This document shows positions 18,198 to 27,182 of a DNA stretch of 64,000 bases, in pieces. Origin of the DNA: Corynebacterium mendelii (lineage in GTDB: Bacteria; Actinomycetota; Actinomycetes; Mycobacteriales; Mycobacteriaceae); NCBI RefSeq assembly GCF_017307055.1, contig NZ_JAFLEQ010000003.1, positions 603,733 through 667,732 of the forward strand. Direction: 5' to 3'. Made by a program: the position numbers and the translations under genes. Under the pieces are notes generated by a model, which saw only the letters and a program-made list of their open reading frames with translations, made no database searches and had not been told where the DNA came from. Position 1 is the stretch's first letter, and the number at the start of each line of letters is the position of its first letter.

Positions 18198-19373
18198 CTA
18201 TTCGGTGGCGGTGGTGGTGGCGGTGGGTTTGTTCGGGTGCACCGGTTTATCGCCGGTGGCGGCGCCGTCGTCGGCCGGGGCCTGGTCGGCGGCGCGGGCG
18301 ACATCGGCTTTGTCGATGACGGTGATCACCGGTGAATCAGCGGAGACGGTGACAATATGGCCGTCGGCGCCGGCGATGGCGCGGACGTTGGGCTGTGCGG
18401 ACAGCTGCCCGTGGGCCACCGGGACACCGGCGGCAATCGAATAGCCGGTAATGGTGTTGGCGGCGGTGGACGACACCCACGCCAGCTGGTGGTCGGCATC
18501 CCAGAACAAGCCCCACGGGGAGGGATCCACCGGGGCGGTCTGGTGCAGCCTGACCACCGGATCGATGGTGAACACCATCAGTTCATTTTCCAGCGCATCG
18601 GTGACAATGAATGTCTGGTCACCGGCCGGGCGCATGTCCGCGAAGCCGCGCCCGCCACGCAGGTAGGCGGCATCGGACTGGGGAAGCGATATGCCGGCGA
18701 TTTTGCTCAGCTTCCGGTTAGCGGAAACCACCCCGTCGGTGCCGCCGTCGACCGGTACCGCAATCAGCCGGTCGGAATTGTCGTCCAGCTTGATCTCCCG
18801 GGTGTCCCGGCCATCGGCACCTGTGACGGTGACCGTCGAGTCGTCGCGGGATGTGGCCACCACCCGGCCATCGGTGAGGACAGCGGCGTTGGTTACCGGA
18901 TGGTCGACGGTGACGGTGCGGTCAAGCGACGGCTCTTTCGCGTCGATGAGATACACGGTCGGTTCACCGGCACCATCGGCACCGGCGGGGCAGGCGAGAA
19001 CGAAAGTACCCGCCTGTCGGGCGGGATCGACTGTGGCGGAGACATCGCCGCAAGCCTTATCCAGCCGGGTGGTAAACGCCGATCCGTCTTCCAGCTGCCC
19101 CACGCTTCCCACGGCCAGACCGGTCTCGCCGCGGAGCGCCAACCGGTGCCCGTCCGAGACCATGGTGCGGTAGCCGCCGACAGTCCCGGCCACATCACCG
19201 CCGGGTGTGAAACCGGTTCCGGCCGGATGATCGGCCGCCGGGGAATCCGCCGGGGTGGCAGAACCGTACTGGATTGACTCCCCGTCGCCGGTATCCTGCT
19301 GGCCGCAGCCGACCAGTGTGCCGGCGGCCAGGGATAAAAGTGCAATGGTGGTGCCGAGCGCGCGTTTTTTCAC
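18198..19373 (-). CDS. LppL-like lipoprotein with beta-propeller-type repeats
   Basis: A 391-residue predicted lipoprotein. A short basic n-region (V-K-K-R), a hydrophobic core and the lipobox L-V-G-C (Cys about residue 23) direct lipid anchoring outside the membrane. The rest is built of repeated beta-strand units with D-G-R-V-V-A-T-type turns, suggesting a beta-propeller. The place next to pyrD matches lppL (Rv2138) beside pyrD (Rv2139) in M. tuberculosis, as I recall it. The GTG at 19373 was chosen because TAGTGT (19387-19382) lies 8 nt before it, a leaderless arrangement; an ATG at 19391 would put hydrophobic residues before the charged region. Role unknown. Confidence 0.8.
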   Translation of the reverse strand: MKKRALGTTIALLSLAAGTLVGCGQQDTGDGESIQYGSATPADSPAADHPAGTGFTPGGDVAGTVGGYRTMVSDGHRLALRGETGLAVGSVGQLEDGSAFTTRLDKACGDVSATVDPARQAGTFVLACPAGADGAGEPTVYLIDAKEPSLDRTVTVDHPVTNAAVLTDGRVVATSRDDSTVTVTGADGRDTREIKLDDNSDRLIAVPVDGGTDGVVSANRKLSKIAGISLPQSDAAYLRGGRGFADMRPAGDQTFIVTDALENELMVFTIDPVVRLHQTAPVDPSPWGLFWDADHQLAWVSSTAANTITGYSIAAGVPVAHGQLSAQPNVRAIAGADGHIVTVSADSPVITVIDKADVARAADQAPADDGAATGDKPVHPNKPTATTTATE

Positions 19374-19381
19374 GGTTAGCC

Positions 19382-19387
19382 ACACTA
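19382..19387 (-). promoter_or_regulatory. -10 box TAGTGT for the lppL-pyrD unit
   Basis: On the minus strand TAGTGT ends 8 nt before GTG 19373, predicting a leaderless transcript and deciding the start. Confidence 0.45.
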
Positions 19388-19489
19388 CCATGCGGTTTGG
19401 GTGTTCCCGGGGGTTTTCCCGCCCCACCGGGGATGCCCTCGGGCGGGGGGCGGTGGCGTGGCACGGACAACCGGGGGACCAAACCGTAG

Positions 19490-19495
19490 TAGCGT
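19490..19495 (+). promoter_or_regulatory. -10 box TAGCGT for uppP
   Basis: TAGCGT ends 8 nt before GTG 19504, which supports the longer form of UppP over an internal ATG at 19627. Confidence 0.5.
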
Positions 19496-19503
19496 AGGCC
19501 CGC

Positions 19504-20454
19504 GTGATCGACTTGAAACTTCCCGGCTTCGTTACCGCCGCCACCCAGCATGTCACCGACTGGGCGGGAGCGGTTAGCGGCACTGTCTCCCACGCTTTCG
19601 CCCAGACCGCTTCCCCCGAACCGGCGATGAGCTGGCCGCAGACCATTGTGCTGTCGGTGGTGCAGGGGCTGACCGAGTTTTTGCCCGTCAGTTCCTCGGG
19701 GCATCTGCGCATCGTCTCCGACCTGGTGTTCGGCACCGATGCCGGCGCCTCGTTTACCGCGGTCGTCCAGCTGGGCACCGAAGCCGCGGTGTTGGTGTAT
19801 TTCGCCAAGGACATCATCAGGATCATCAAAGGATGGTTCACGGGTCTTGCCGACCGCTCGAAACGGGGGCAGGACTATGCGATGGGGTGGATGGTCATCG
19901 CCGGAACCATCCCGGTCGGGGTGATCGGTTTTCTGGGCCGGGATGTCATCCGTGAGGGGCTGCGCAACATGTGGATCACCGCCAGCGTGCTGGTGCTGTT
20001 TTCCTTCGTGTTCATTGCGGCGGAAAAATACGGCAGCAAAAAACGCGGCATGACGGCACTGACCATGAAAGACGCGGTGGTGATGGGGCTGGCCCAGTGC
20101 CTGGCGCTGATCCCCGGGGTTTCCCGCTCGGGCGGCACCATCTCCGCCGGGCTGTTGTTGGGGCTTGACCGGCCGACCGCGGCGCGTTTTTCCTTCCTTC
20201 TGGCTATCCCGGCGGTGCTGGCCTCGGGACTGTTTTCCCTGCCGGACGCGTTTTCCCCGGAGGCGGGCCAGGCCGCCAGCGCCGCCCAGCTCGGGGTGGG
20301 CACCCTGATTGCTTTCGGGGTGGGCTACGCCTCCATCGCCTGGCTGCTGAAGTTCGTCTCCGGCCATTCCTTCGCCTGGTTCGCCGCCTACCGCATCCCG
20401 GTCGGCCTGGCGGTCATGGCCCTGCTGGCCACCGGCTATCTCAGCCCCGTGTGA
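19504..20454 (+). CDS. uppP: undecaprenyl-diphosphatase
   Basis: UppP/BacA family (316 aa), a multi-pass membrane enzyme that dephosphorylates undecaprenyl diphosphate so the lipid carrier can be reused for cell-wall synthesis; overproduction gives bacitracin resistance in many bacteria. Both signature motifs are present: [15 protein letters not shown] (about residues 55-69) and [11 protein letters not shown] (about 203-213), which supply the catalytic Glu, Ser/His and Arg. The first 41 residues form an extension; the core of the family would start at ATG 19627. The leaderless -10 box argues for GTG 19504, and as I recall corynebacterial homologues also have an N-terminal extension. Confidence 0.95.
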   Translation: MIDLKLPGFVTAATQHVTDWAGAVSGTVSHAFAQTASPEPAMSWPQTIVLSVVQGLTEFLPVSSSGHLRIVSDLVFGTDAGASFTAVVQLGTEAAVLVYFAKDIIRIIKGWFTGLADRSKRGQDYAMGWMVIAGTIPVGVIGFLGRDVIREGLRNMWITASVLVLFSFVFIAAEKYGSKKRGMTALTMKDAVVMGLAQCLALIPGVSRSGGTISAGLLLGLDRPTAARFSFLLAIPAVLASGLFSLPDAFSPEAGQAASAAQLGVGTLIAFGVGYASIAWLLKFVSGHSFAWFAAYRIPVGLAVMALLATGYLSPV

Positions 20455-20557
20455 CACACCCGGGTAAAACGGGGGCGGCATGAGCGGTGCACAATCGCTC
20501 ACCCGCCCGCCGCCGGGGCAACGGCGGGGGCGCGGACAGCGGCGCCGGGCAGGCCGG

Positions 20558-20563
20558 TAGCCT
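20558..20563 (+). promoter_or_regulatory. -10 box TAGCCT for mshC
   Basis: TAGCCT ends 7 nt before the mshC ATG (20571); leaderless arrangement, no Shine-Dalgarno sequence. Confidence 0.5.
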
Positions 20564-20570
20564 GGTGGGC

Positions 20571-21833
20571 ATGCACACCTGGACGCACCCTGTTGTTGAT
20601 GTTGTTGGCGGCACGCCGGTGCCACCGACCCTGTACGACCATGCCCGCGACGGCATTTTCCCCGTGGAGCTTCCCGCCACCACCGATACCCCGGTCGGAC
20701 TGTACGTCTGCGGAATCACCCCCTATGATGCGACGCATCTGGGCCATGCGGCGACCTACCTGGCTTTCGACGTTTTGCACCGGCTCATCCTGGACAACGG
20801 CTACCGGGTCCATTTCGTCGAAAACATCACCGACATTGACGATCCCCTGTTTGAACGCGCCGACCGCGACCGGGTGGACTGGCGCAGCCTGGGCAGTCAA
20901 CAAATTGATTTGTTCCGCTCCGATATGGCGGCACTGTCGGTGATCCCGCCGGATGATTTCGTCGCCGTCACCGACGTCATCGACGAGATCATCGAGCTGG
21001 TCGGCACCCTCATCGACCGGGGGGTGACCTACCGTCTCACCGACCCGGACACCGGCGCCACCGACATTTATTGCACGGTTGAGGCAACCGAGCATTTCGG
21101 CTACGAATCCCGCTACGACAACCACACCATGCTGGAATTGTCGGCCGAACGCGGCGGTGACCCGCAGCGGCCGGGCAAACGGCACCCGCTTGATGCGATG
21201 GTCTGGAAGGGCCACCGGGAGGGCGAACCGTTCTGGCAGGCCCCCTTCGGTGCCGGGCGCCCCGGCTGGCACATCGAATGCGCGGCCATCGCGGCCGGGC
21301 GGCTCGGCGCACATTTCGCCGTCCAGGCCGGCGGCCGCGATCTGATTTTCCCCCACCACGAATACACTGCCGCCCATGTGGAAGCCGCCACCGGCATCAC
21401 CCCGATGGCCGGCCACTACGCCCACACCGGCATGATCGGGTTGGACGGGACAAAAATGTCCAAATCGCTCGGCAACCTGGTCTTTGTCCACAAACTCACC
21501 GACGCCGGGCACGACCCCTCGGCGATCAGGCTGGCGATCTTTGACGGGCACTACCGCAGTGACCGGGATTTCTCCGACGGGCTTGTGGCCCGGGCCGGTC
21601 AACGCCTTGAACTGTGGCGCGCCGCGGCGCGCAGCGCCGGTGATGCCGCGGCTGCCGATACACTGGTGGCCGAACTGAGAAACCGTCTGGCCGATGACCT
21701 GGACACCCCCGGTGCCCTGGCCGCTGTTGACGCGTGGGCCACCGCGTCCACCTCCCGGCCGACGGGCACGGACAGTCAGGCGGGAAACACCGTCAGCCGT
21801 GCTCTCGGATCTTTGTTGGGGGTTTACCTGTGA
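20571..21833 (+). CDS. mshC: L-cysteine:1D-myo-inositol 2-amino-2-deoxy-alpha-D-glucopyranoside ligase (mycothiol synthesis)
   Basis: MshC (420 aa) activates cysteine with ATP and joins it to GlcN-Ins, the penultimate step of mycothiol synthesis. It is a cysteinyl-tRNA synthetase relative without the anticodon-binding half. Seen here: the zinc/cysteine site C-G-I-T-P-Y-D with the HIGH-like H-L-G-H (about residues 45-58), the second zinc Cys in W-H-I-E-C-A, His ligands in H-H-E-Y, and the K-M-S-K-S loop (about 290). Length is typical. The start is fixed by the -10 box and by the usual M-x-x-W opening. Its stop overlaps the next gene (GTGA), indicating coupling. Mycothiol is a mark of actinobacteria. 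Confidence 0.96.
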   Translation: MHTWTHPVVDVVGGTPVPPTLYDHARDGIFPVELPATTDTPVGLYVCGITPYDATHLGHAATYLAFDVLHRLILDNGYRVHFVENITDIDDPLFERADRDRVDWRSLGSQQIDLFRSDMAALSVIPPDDFVAVTDVIDEIIELVGTLIDRGVTYRLTDPDTGATDIYCTVEATEHFGYESRYDNHTMLELSAERGGDPQRPGKRHPLDAMVWKGHREGEPFWQAPFGAGRPGWHIECAAIAAGRLGAHFAVQAGGRDLIFPHHEYTAAHVEAATGITPMAGHYAHTGMIGLDGTKMSKSLGNLVFVHKLTDAGHDPSAIRLAIFDGHYRSDRDFSDGLVARAGQRLELWRAAARSAGDAAAADTLVAELRNRLADDLDTPGALAAVDAWATASTSRPTGTDSQAGNTVSRALGSLLGVYL

Positions 21834-22273
21834 ACACACCTGGACCGGCACGTCGGGCCGTTGGCGCCGACATCGAGGAATTCGTCGGCGAACTGAAGGA
21901 TTTCGCCACCGGCGCCTATCTGCGCGAGGAAGAAAAACACAACTGGATGCCGCTGATCGATCCTTCGGCCGTGGATGATGTGGCACAGGTTCTCGACCGG
22001 GGGCTGACGGCCCTGGACAGCGCGGCCGGGGATCCGGCCGCGGCCGAACAGGCTGTCGCCTGCTGGTGGGACGCACTGATTGACTGCAACCGCAGACATG
22101 ACGGGGCGTTGATCGAGGACGACGACGAAACCCGGCTGCGCCAGCTCATCCGCCGCGCCGGTACCGCCTGCGGGGCCGACGAGGACAACCTGGAGGCGAT
22201 CACCTTCAGCATCGATCCGGATGATGACGCAGACGCCGGCGATGATTGCGGGCTGGGCATCGACGAGCTGTAA
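21830..22273 (+). CDS. hypothetical acidic protein coupled to mshC
   Basis: A 147-residue soluble protein starting with GTG inside the mshC stop codon (4-nt overlap), so it is probably translationally coupled. No signal peptide or membrane segment. The sequence is helical and acidic, with W-W-D-A-L-I-D-C-N-R-R near the middle and a strongly acidic C-terminus (runs of Asp). I do not recognise the family. The tight coupling suggests a role linked to MshC or to mycothiol, but this is inference from position only. It ends 65 bp before the HAD phosphatase gene on the same strand. Confidence 0.65.
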   Translation: MNTPGPARRAVGADIEEFVGELKDFATGAYLREEEKHNWMPLIDPSAVDDVAQVLDRGLTALDSAAGDPAAAEQAVACWWDALIDCNRRHDGALIEDDDETRLRQLIRRAGTACGADEDNLEAITFSIDPDDDADAGDDCGLGIDEL

Positions 22274-22338
22274 AAGCCGGCGGCCGGCCGGTCTGCGCTG
22301 CGGGATTCGGCATTGTGCCGCTATGGTGGGGTGCCGTG

Positions 22339-23043
22339 ATGGATGCAATTGTCTGGGACATGGACGGGACCCTGGTCGATTCGGAGCCGATCTGGTCGAT
22401 CGCCACTTTTGAACTGGCCGAACACCTGGGTGCCCCGCTGACAGCCGAGAAGCGGCAGGAGACTATCGGCGGATCATTTTCCAACACCTTCCGGGTGTGC
22501 GCCACCAACGCCTCGGTCACGCCCACCCGGGAACTGGAGCAGACGTGGTACGCCTGGATGGTCGACCGCATGGGGCAGCTGTTTGCCGAGCATCTTCACG
22601 TCGACGACGGCATTGTCCGGCTGCTGGACAGTATCCACCGCGCGGGCATCCCCATGGCGGTGGCCACCAACACCCCGCGGGTGCTGGCGCAACCGGCGCT
22701 GGACGCCCTCGGGGAAGAGTTGTTTGCCACCACCATCTGCGGCGACGAGGTGGCCCACGGCAAACCCGCACCCGATATGTATCTGGAGGCTGTCACCCGG
22801 CTGGGTGCCACCGCCGCCGACACCCTCGTGTTCGAGGATTCGACAACCGGGATGGCTGCCGCTGTCGCCGCCGGCTGCACCGTCATTGGGTTGCCGGCCG
22901 ACGAACACACCACGGTTGCCGACGGAGTGACCACCATCGGTCAGCTCACCGGCACCCCGCCGCAGGGCAATGCGGTTTTGGCGGCCAGCAGTCTTGACGA
23001 GATCACCGACTGGTTCACCAGGTTGCGCGGGGCACGTGGGTGA
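22339..23043 (+). CDS. HAD-superfamily hydrolase (subfamily IA phosphatase)
   Basis: A 234-residue haloacid-dehalogenase-type phosphatase. Motif I is D-M-D-G-T-L-V-D-S (nucleophile and acid/base Asp, about residues 7-15); motif II has Thr in A-V-A-T-N-T; motif III is the Lys in H-G-K-P-A-P-D; motif IV is V-F-E-D-S-T-T-G. A helical cap between motifs I and II places it in subfamily I, as in phosphoglycolate or sugar-phosphate phosphatases. The substrate cannot be told. ATG 22339 was taken as start; GTG 22336 is 8 nt after a TATGGT -10-like box and would add one residue. It precedes hisE and hisG on the same strand. Confidence 0.88.
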   Translation: MDAIVWDMDGTLVDSEPIWSIATFELAEHLGAPLTAEKRQETIGGSFSNTFRVCATNASVTPTRELEQTWYAWMVDRMGQLFAEHLHVDDGIVRLLDSIHRAGIPMAVATNTPRVLAQPALDALGEELFATTICGDEVAHGKPAPDMYLEAVTRLGATAADTLVFEDSTTGMAAAVAAGCTVIGLPADEHTTVADGVTTIGQLTGTPPQGNAVLAASSLDEITDWFTRLRGARG

Positions 23044-23074
23044 GACCGGCAGAGGCTGTGGAACAATTGCGGCT

Positions 23075-23338
23075 GTGAAAGACTTCGAATCGCTGTACAC
23101 GGAACTGGCCGCCAAAGCCGCGGCGAACAACGAGGGTTCGGCCACCGTCGAGGCCCTCGGAAAAGGTGTCCACGCCATCGGCAAGAAAGTCGTCGAGGAA
23201 GCCGCCGAGGTGTGGATGGCCGGTGAATACCAAAGCGACGACGAGCTGGCGGAAGAAATCTCCCAGCTGATCTACTGGTCGCAGGTGATGATGATCTCCC
23301 GGGGTCTGTCACCGCAGGACATCTACCGGCATCTTTAA
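23075..23338 (+). CDS. hisE: phosphoribosyl-ATP pyrophosphatase
   Basis: HisE (87 aa) hydrolyses phosphoribosyl-ATP to phosphoribosyl-AMP, the second step of histidine synthesis. It is an all-alpha nucleotide pyrophosphohydrolase of the MazG-like fold, with the metal-binding E-E-A-A-E-V-W motif (about residues 35-42) and a later E-E-I-S-Q-L-I-Y-W segment. The length matches stand-alone actinobacterial HisE. The GTG at 23075 was chosen because homology begins there (V-K-D-F-E-S-L). It lies 84 bp before hisG, the gene for the first step, the same pairing as in mycobacteria. Confidence 0.95.
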   Translation: MKDFESLYTELAAKAAANNEGSATVEALGKGVHAIGKKVVEEAAEVWMAGEYQSDDELAEEISQLIYWSQVMMISRGLSPQDIYRHL

Positions 23339-23422
23339 CAGGTCGGCGCCCTGTCCGGAATGCGCGCCCGCCATTTCACGTTTTCCCCCACCAACCCACC
23401 ATCAAAGAACCCACACCCCACC

Positions 23423-24268
23423 ATGCTCAAAGTCGCTGTACCCAACAAAGGCTCCCTGTCGGAGACTGCCATGGCCATCCTCAAAGAAGCCGGCTACTCC
23501 TCCCGGGGCGATACGAAATCGCTGACGGTCGCCGATACGAAAAACGGCGTCGAGTTCTTTTTTCTCCGCCCCAAAGACATCGCCATCTATGTCGCCAACG
23601 GCCAGCTCGACCTGGGAATCACCGGCCGGGATCTGGCGGCGGACTCGCTGGCCGATGTCACCGAGGTCATGGCCCTGGGTTTCGGTTCCTCCACTTTCCG
23701 CTACGCGGCCCCCAAAGGTGCCGGACTGACCACCGATGATCTTGACGGCAGCCGCATCGCCACCAGCTACCCGAACCTGGTGCGCCGGGATTTGGCTGCC
23801 AGGGGACAGGCCGCTGAGGTCATCAGACTGGACGGGGCGGTGGAAATATCGATCAAACTCGGCGTCGCCGACGCGATCGCCGATGTCGTCTCCACCGGAC
23901 GTACCCTGCGCCAGCAGGGCCTGGAACCTTTCGGGGAACCGCTGATCGAATCCGAGGCTGTTGTGGTGGCCCGCTCCGGGGCACCGGAAACCGAGGAACG
24001 CCGGGTGCTGCTGCGCAGGATCGAAGGTATTTTGCACGCCCGCGACTACCTCATGCTCGACTACAACGTCCGCAAGGACGCCCTGGAGAAAGCCCAGGCA
24101 ATCACCCCGGGTATCTCCGGCCCGACAGTCAGCCCCCTGGCCCTGGCTGACTGGGTGGCGGTACGCGCCATGGTGCCGCGGGTCGACGCCAACCACATCA
24201 TGGACCAGATCGCGGCGATCGGCGGCGAGGCGATCTTGGCCTCCGAAATCCGTATCGCCCGCCTGTAA
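23423..24268 (+). CDS. hisG: ATP phosphoribosyltransferase, long form
   Basis: HisG (281 aa) condenses ATP with PRPP, the committed, histidine-inhibited step of histidine synthesis. The N-terminal start [12 protein letters not shown] is diagnostic. The PRPP-binding loop is seen as [13 protein letters not shown] (about 152-164). The final ~75 residues form the regulatory ACT-like domain (G-P-T-V-S-P-L region onward), so this is the hexameric long form that does not need HisZ. The ATG at 23423 was preferred to an upstream in-frame start on homology. It is followed by a strong terminator, closing the hisE-hisG unit. Confidence 0.96.
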   Translation: MLKVAVPNKGSLSETAMAILKEAGYSSRGDTKSLTVADTKNGVEFFFLRPKDIAIYVANGQLDLGITGRDLAADSLADVTEVMALGFGSSTFRYAAPKGAGLTTDDLDGSRIATSYPNLVRRDLAARGQAAEVIRLDGAVEISIKLGVADAIADVVSTGRTLRQQGLEPFGEPLIESEAVVVARSGAPETEERRVLLRRIEGILHARDYLMLDYNVRKDALEKAQAITPGISGPTVSPLALADWVAVRAMVPRVDANHIMDQIAAIGGEAILASEIRIARL

Positions 24269-24307
24269 CACCCGCAGCTGAAAAATCCTGCGGGCACGGG
24301 TTCGTGT

Positions 24308-24339
24308 GGGGCCGCACCGGTATTTTCCGGTGCGGCCCC
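24308..24339 (+). terminator. terminator after hisG
   Basis: A perfect 13-bp stem (GGGGCCGCACCGG and its complement) with a 6-nt T-rich loop, followed by CTTATGT, 39 nt after the hisG stop. Confidence 0.75.
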
Positions 24340-24537
24340 CTTATGTCATGTGCGCCTGGTCGATGGGGCGGCCCCACCAGAGGGAAATGCCCCTGTGATG
24401 GGGTGGAAAGCGGGGTGGTGGATTGCCCGCCGGTTACTACACTCGGGTGGTACGGCCTGCCGGTGTTGTTGCCCGGGCGGGTGAAGTTTGATTTTCACAC
24501 CCTTTTATTTTTTGACAATGTGAGGACAGTGACCACC

Positions 24538-26079
24538 ATGGCACAGAAGAAATCCGGCAAAACGAAGCCCGCGAAAACAACGAAGGCGACGAAAGAGGAT
24601 TCCTCCGCCGGGGAGACGAAGACTGCGGGGACCGCGGACCCTGCCCATTCCGCCCGTCCCGGCTACCGCATCGAAGAGGATTTGCTCGGGACGATGGAGG
24701 TTCCCGACGATGCCTACTACGGGGTGCACACGCTGCGGGCGATCGAGAACTTCCAGATTTCGCGCACCACCATCAACCAGGTGCCGGAATTCATCCGCGG
24801 CATGGTGCAGGTGAAAAAAGCCACCGCGCTGGCCAACCGGCGGCTGCACACCCTGCCCGCCGACAAATGCGAGGCCATCTGCTGGGCATGCGACCAGATT
24901 CTGGAGGAAGGCCGCTGCATGGACCAGTTCCCGCTGGATGTGTTCCAGGGCGGGGCCGGAACCTCGCTGAACATGAACACCAACGAGGTCATCGCCAACC
25001 TGGCGCTGGAATACATGGGCAAGCCGAAAGGCTCCTACGACATCATCAACCCCAACGATGACGTCAATATGAGCCAGTCGACCAACGACGCCTACCCGAC
25101 CGGTTTCCGGCTGGGTGTCTACTACGCCCTGGGCGAGCTTATTTCGGCCATCGACCAGCTGCAGGCCGCCTTCAGCGACAAGGGACACGAATTCATCGAC
25201 ATTTTGAAGATGGGCCGCACCCAGCTGCAGGATGCCGTGCCGATGACTCTCGGCGAGGAGTTCCAGGCTTTCGCCCACAACCTCGCCGAAGAACAGCAGG
25301 TCCTCAAAGACGCCGCCGACCGGCTGCTGGAAGTCAACCTGGGGGCCACGGCCATTGGCACCGGTGTCAACACCCCGGCCGGCTACCGCCACCAGGTGGT
25401 GGCCTCCCTGACCGAGGTCACCGGCCTGGACATGAAATCCGCCCGGGATCTGATCGAGGCCACATCCGACACCGGCGCCTATGTGCTGGCCCACGGGGCG
25501 GTCAAACGCGCCGCGATGAAACTGTCGAAAATCTGCAATGATCTGCGGCTGTTGTCCTCCGGGCCGCGGGCCGGACTCAATGAGATCAATCTTCCGGCCC
25601 GGCAGGCCGGTTCGTCTATCATGCCGGCGAAAGTCAACCCCGTCATCCCCGAGGTCGTCAACCAGGTGTGTTTCAAAGTCTTCGGCAACGACCTGACTGT
25701 CACCATGGCGGCCGAAGCGGGGCAGCTGCAGCTCAATGTTATGGAACCGGTGATCGGCGAATCGCTGTTCCAGTCGCTGCGTATCCTGCGCAATGCGGTT
25801 GTCACCCTCACCGACAAATGCGTCACCGGGATCACCGCCAACCCGCAGGTGTGCCGGGCCTACGTGGACAACTCGATCGGAATCGTGACTTTTCTCAATC
25901 CCTTCATCGGCCACCACTGGGGCGATGTGATCGGCAAAGAGGCCGCTGACACCGGAAAAACCGTCCGGGAGCTGGTCCTGGAGCACAAGCTGATGGATGA
26001 AAAAACCCTCGACCAGGTCTTGAGCAAGGAAAATCTCATGCACCCGGTCTTCCGGGGCACCCTCTACCTGGAAAACTGA
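24538..26079 (+). CDS. aspA: aspartate ammonia-lyase
   Basis: AspA (513 aa) deaminates L-aspartate to fumarate and ammonium. It belongs to the fumarase/aspartase superfamily: the flexible catalytic loop [15 protein letters not shown] is present (about residues 360-374), with the substrate-binding T-N-D-A-Y-P-T and the G-R-T-Q-L-Q-D-A segments. The core begins near residue 42 (Y-R-I-E-E-D-L-L-G); the first ~40 residues are a Lys/Thr/Ala-rich extension of low complexity. ATG 24538 was chosen; an in-frame GTG at 24529 (after GAGGA) is possible. The AT-rich upstream region includes GTGAA-N8-TTCAC (24481-24498), which was not assigned. Confidence 0.94.
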   Translation: MAQKKSGKTKPAKTTKATKEDSSAGETKTAGTADPAHSARPGYRIEEDLLGTMEVPDDAYYGVHTLRAIENFQISRTTINQVPEFIRGMVQVKKATALANRRLHTLPADKCEAICWACDQILEEGRCMDQFPLDVFQGGAGTSLNMNTNEVIANLALEYMGKPKGSYDIINPNDDVNMSQSTNDAYPTGFRLGVYYALGELISAIDQLQAAFSDKGHEFIDILKMGRTQLQDAVPMTLGEEFQAFAHNLAEEQQVLKDAADRLLEVNLGATAIGTGVNTPAGYRHQVVASLTEVTGLDMKSARDLIEATSDTGAYVLAHGAVKRAAMKLSKICNDLRLLSSGPRAGLNEINLPARQAGSSIMPAKVNPVIPEVVNQVCFKVFGNDLTVTMAAEAGQLQLNVMEPVIGESLFQSLRILRNAVVTLTDKCVTGITANPQVCRAYVDNSIGIVTFLNPFIGHHWGDVIGKEAADTGKTVRELVLEHKLMDEKTLDQVLSKENLMHPVFRGTLYLEN

Positions 26080-26116
26080 CGGGTTTTTTCCGCCCGGACC
26101 CTGTCCGAGACTGGTT

Positions 26117-26155
26117 CACGGCACCCGCCCGCAGGCGCTGCGGGCGGGTGCCGTG
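26117..26155 (+). terminator. terminator between convergent aspA and nuclease genes
   Basis: A perfect 18-bp stem (CACGGCACCCGCCCGCAG and its complement) with a 3-nt loop, followed on the plus strand by TTTTCC. The T-run direction favours aspA; it may also stop transcription of the convergent gene. Confidence 0.85.
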
Positions 26156-26176
26156 TTTTCCTGTCCCCGCGGCTGG

Positions 26177-27082
26177 TTACCGGTCCGGGTCGGTTGGTGT
26201 GGCCGTCAGCTGCGGCTGGGTGGACGGCTGCCCGCCCGGCCAGCCCGGATAGGCAGGGGGAGTGTGCCCGAATTCCGGGCAGTGGGTGTCTTTGTAGAAA
26301 CACCAGTTGCACAGCGGGCCGCGGCGGGTGACGAATTCGCCGGTCGCCCCCGCCCGGGTGATCGCCGCCCAGAGCCTTTCGATGTCGCGTTCTGTGTCTT
26401 CGAGCTGCTGTCTGGTGGGTGTGTCGGTGATTTCACCGGCCGCCCCCGGCTTGAGGTAGAGCAGTTTCAGCTGGCTGGCGATGGTGCCGGTGATACGCCA
26501 GTAGACCAGGGCGTAAAAACGCAGCTGGAACAGCGCTTCGCCGCGGTAGCGGGGTTTCGGCAGTTTTCCGGTTTTGTAGTCGAGGATCCTCACCTTACCG
26601 CCCGCATCATCGACCCGGTCGATGAAACCGGTCACCGGGACACCGCCGGCCAGATCGTGGGTGATCGGCATCTCGGTGGTCGAGCGGCATGTCAGGGCGG
26701 CCGGGTTCTCCGTCCGCCAGTATTGGCGCAGGCGCGCCAGGCACTCCTCGCGGACGGTGTCTTCGCCGGTGTCGGTGATGAACTGGTCGACCTCCGGGCG
26801 GGCGCGAACATGGCTCAGCGCTTCCTCGAGCAGCCGGGGGATGGTGCGAAAATCCCGGTCGGCGGGCTTCTTGCCCAAAAATACTTCCAGCACCCGGTGG
26901 ACGGTGATGCCGACCACCAGGGGAAGTGTCGGCGGCTGCTGGATTCCGTCGATCCGGCGGAGCCGGAATTTCAGCGGGCACTGTTTGAAATCGTTGGCGG
27001 TGGTCACCGACAGCCGCACCGGGCGGCGGTGCCGCCGGGAGTCGACTGTGTCGGTGGGGTGGTCATTGGCGGGTGAATCCAT
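26177..27082 (-). CDS. RecB-family PD-(D/E)XK nuclease with probable 4Fe-4S site
   Basis: A 301-residue protein of the RecB/Cas4-like nuclease group. The catalytic core is V-R-I-L-D-Y-K-T-G-K (about residues 168-177; Asp and Lys of PD-(D/E)XK), preceded by G-F-I-D-R-V-D-D and followed by Q-L-R-F-Y-A (motif QxxxY). One Cys near the N-terminus (F-K-Q-C-P-L-K-F) and three near the C-terminus (C-N-W-C-F-Y-K-D-T-H-C) form the 1+3 pattern that binds 4Fe-4S in AddB/Cas4-type nucleases. M. tuberculosis has a similar gene (Rv2119) near trmI. ATG 27082 was chosen because TAAAGT lies 11 nt upstream on the minus strand; ATG 27133 is possible. Function is probably in DNA repair. Confidence 0.85.
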   Translation of the reverse strand: MDSPANDHPTDTVDSRRHRRPVRLSVTTANDFKQCPLKFRLRRIDGIQQPPTLPLVVGITVHRVLEVFLGKKPADRDFRTIPRLLEEALSHVRARPEVDQFITDTGEDTVREECLARLRQYWRTENPAALTCRSTTEMPITHDLAGGVPVTGFIDRVDDAGGKVRILDYKTGKLPKPRYRGEALFQLRFYALVYWRITGTIASQLKLLYLKPGAAGEITDTPTRQQLEDTERDIERLWAAITRAGATGEFVTRRGPLCNWCFYKDTHCPEFGHTPPAYPGWPGGQPSTQPQLTATPTDPDR

Positions 27083-27182
27083 GGCGGGTTGTAACTTTAG
27101 CCCGTGCGCGGTCGGCCGGTGACGGGTGGTCATAGTGTCCGCCGCAGCCGCACAGAGGGTGAAAAAAGGGCACAATAGTGGT

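Noticed and set aside
24481-24498. GTGAA-N8-TTCAC inverted repeat before aspA as a GlxR/CRP site
   Set aside because: Arm spacing does not fit TGTGA-N6-TCACA; left unassigned.
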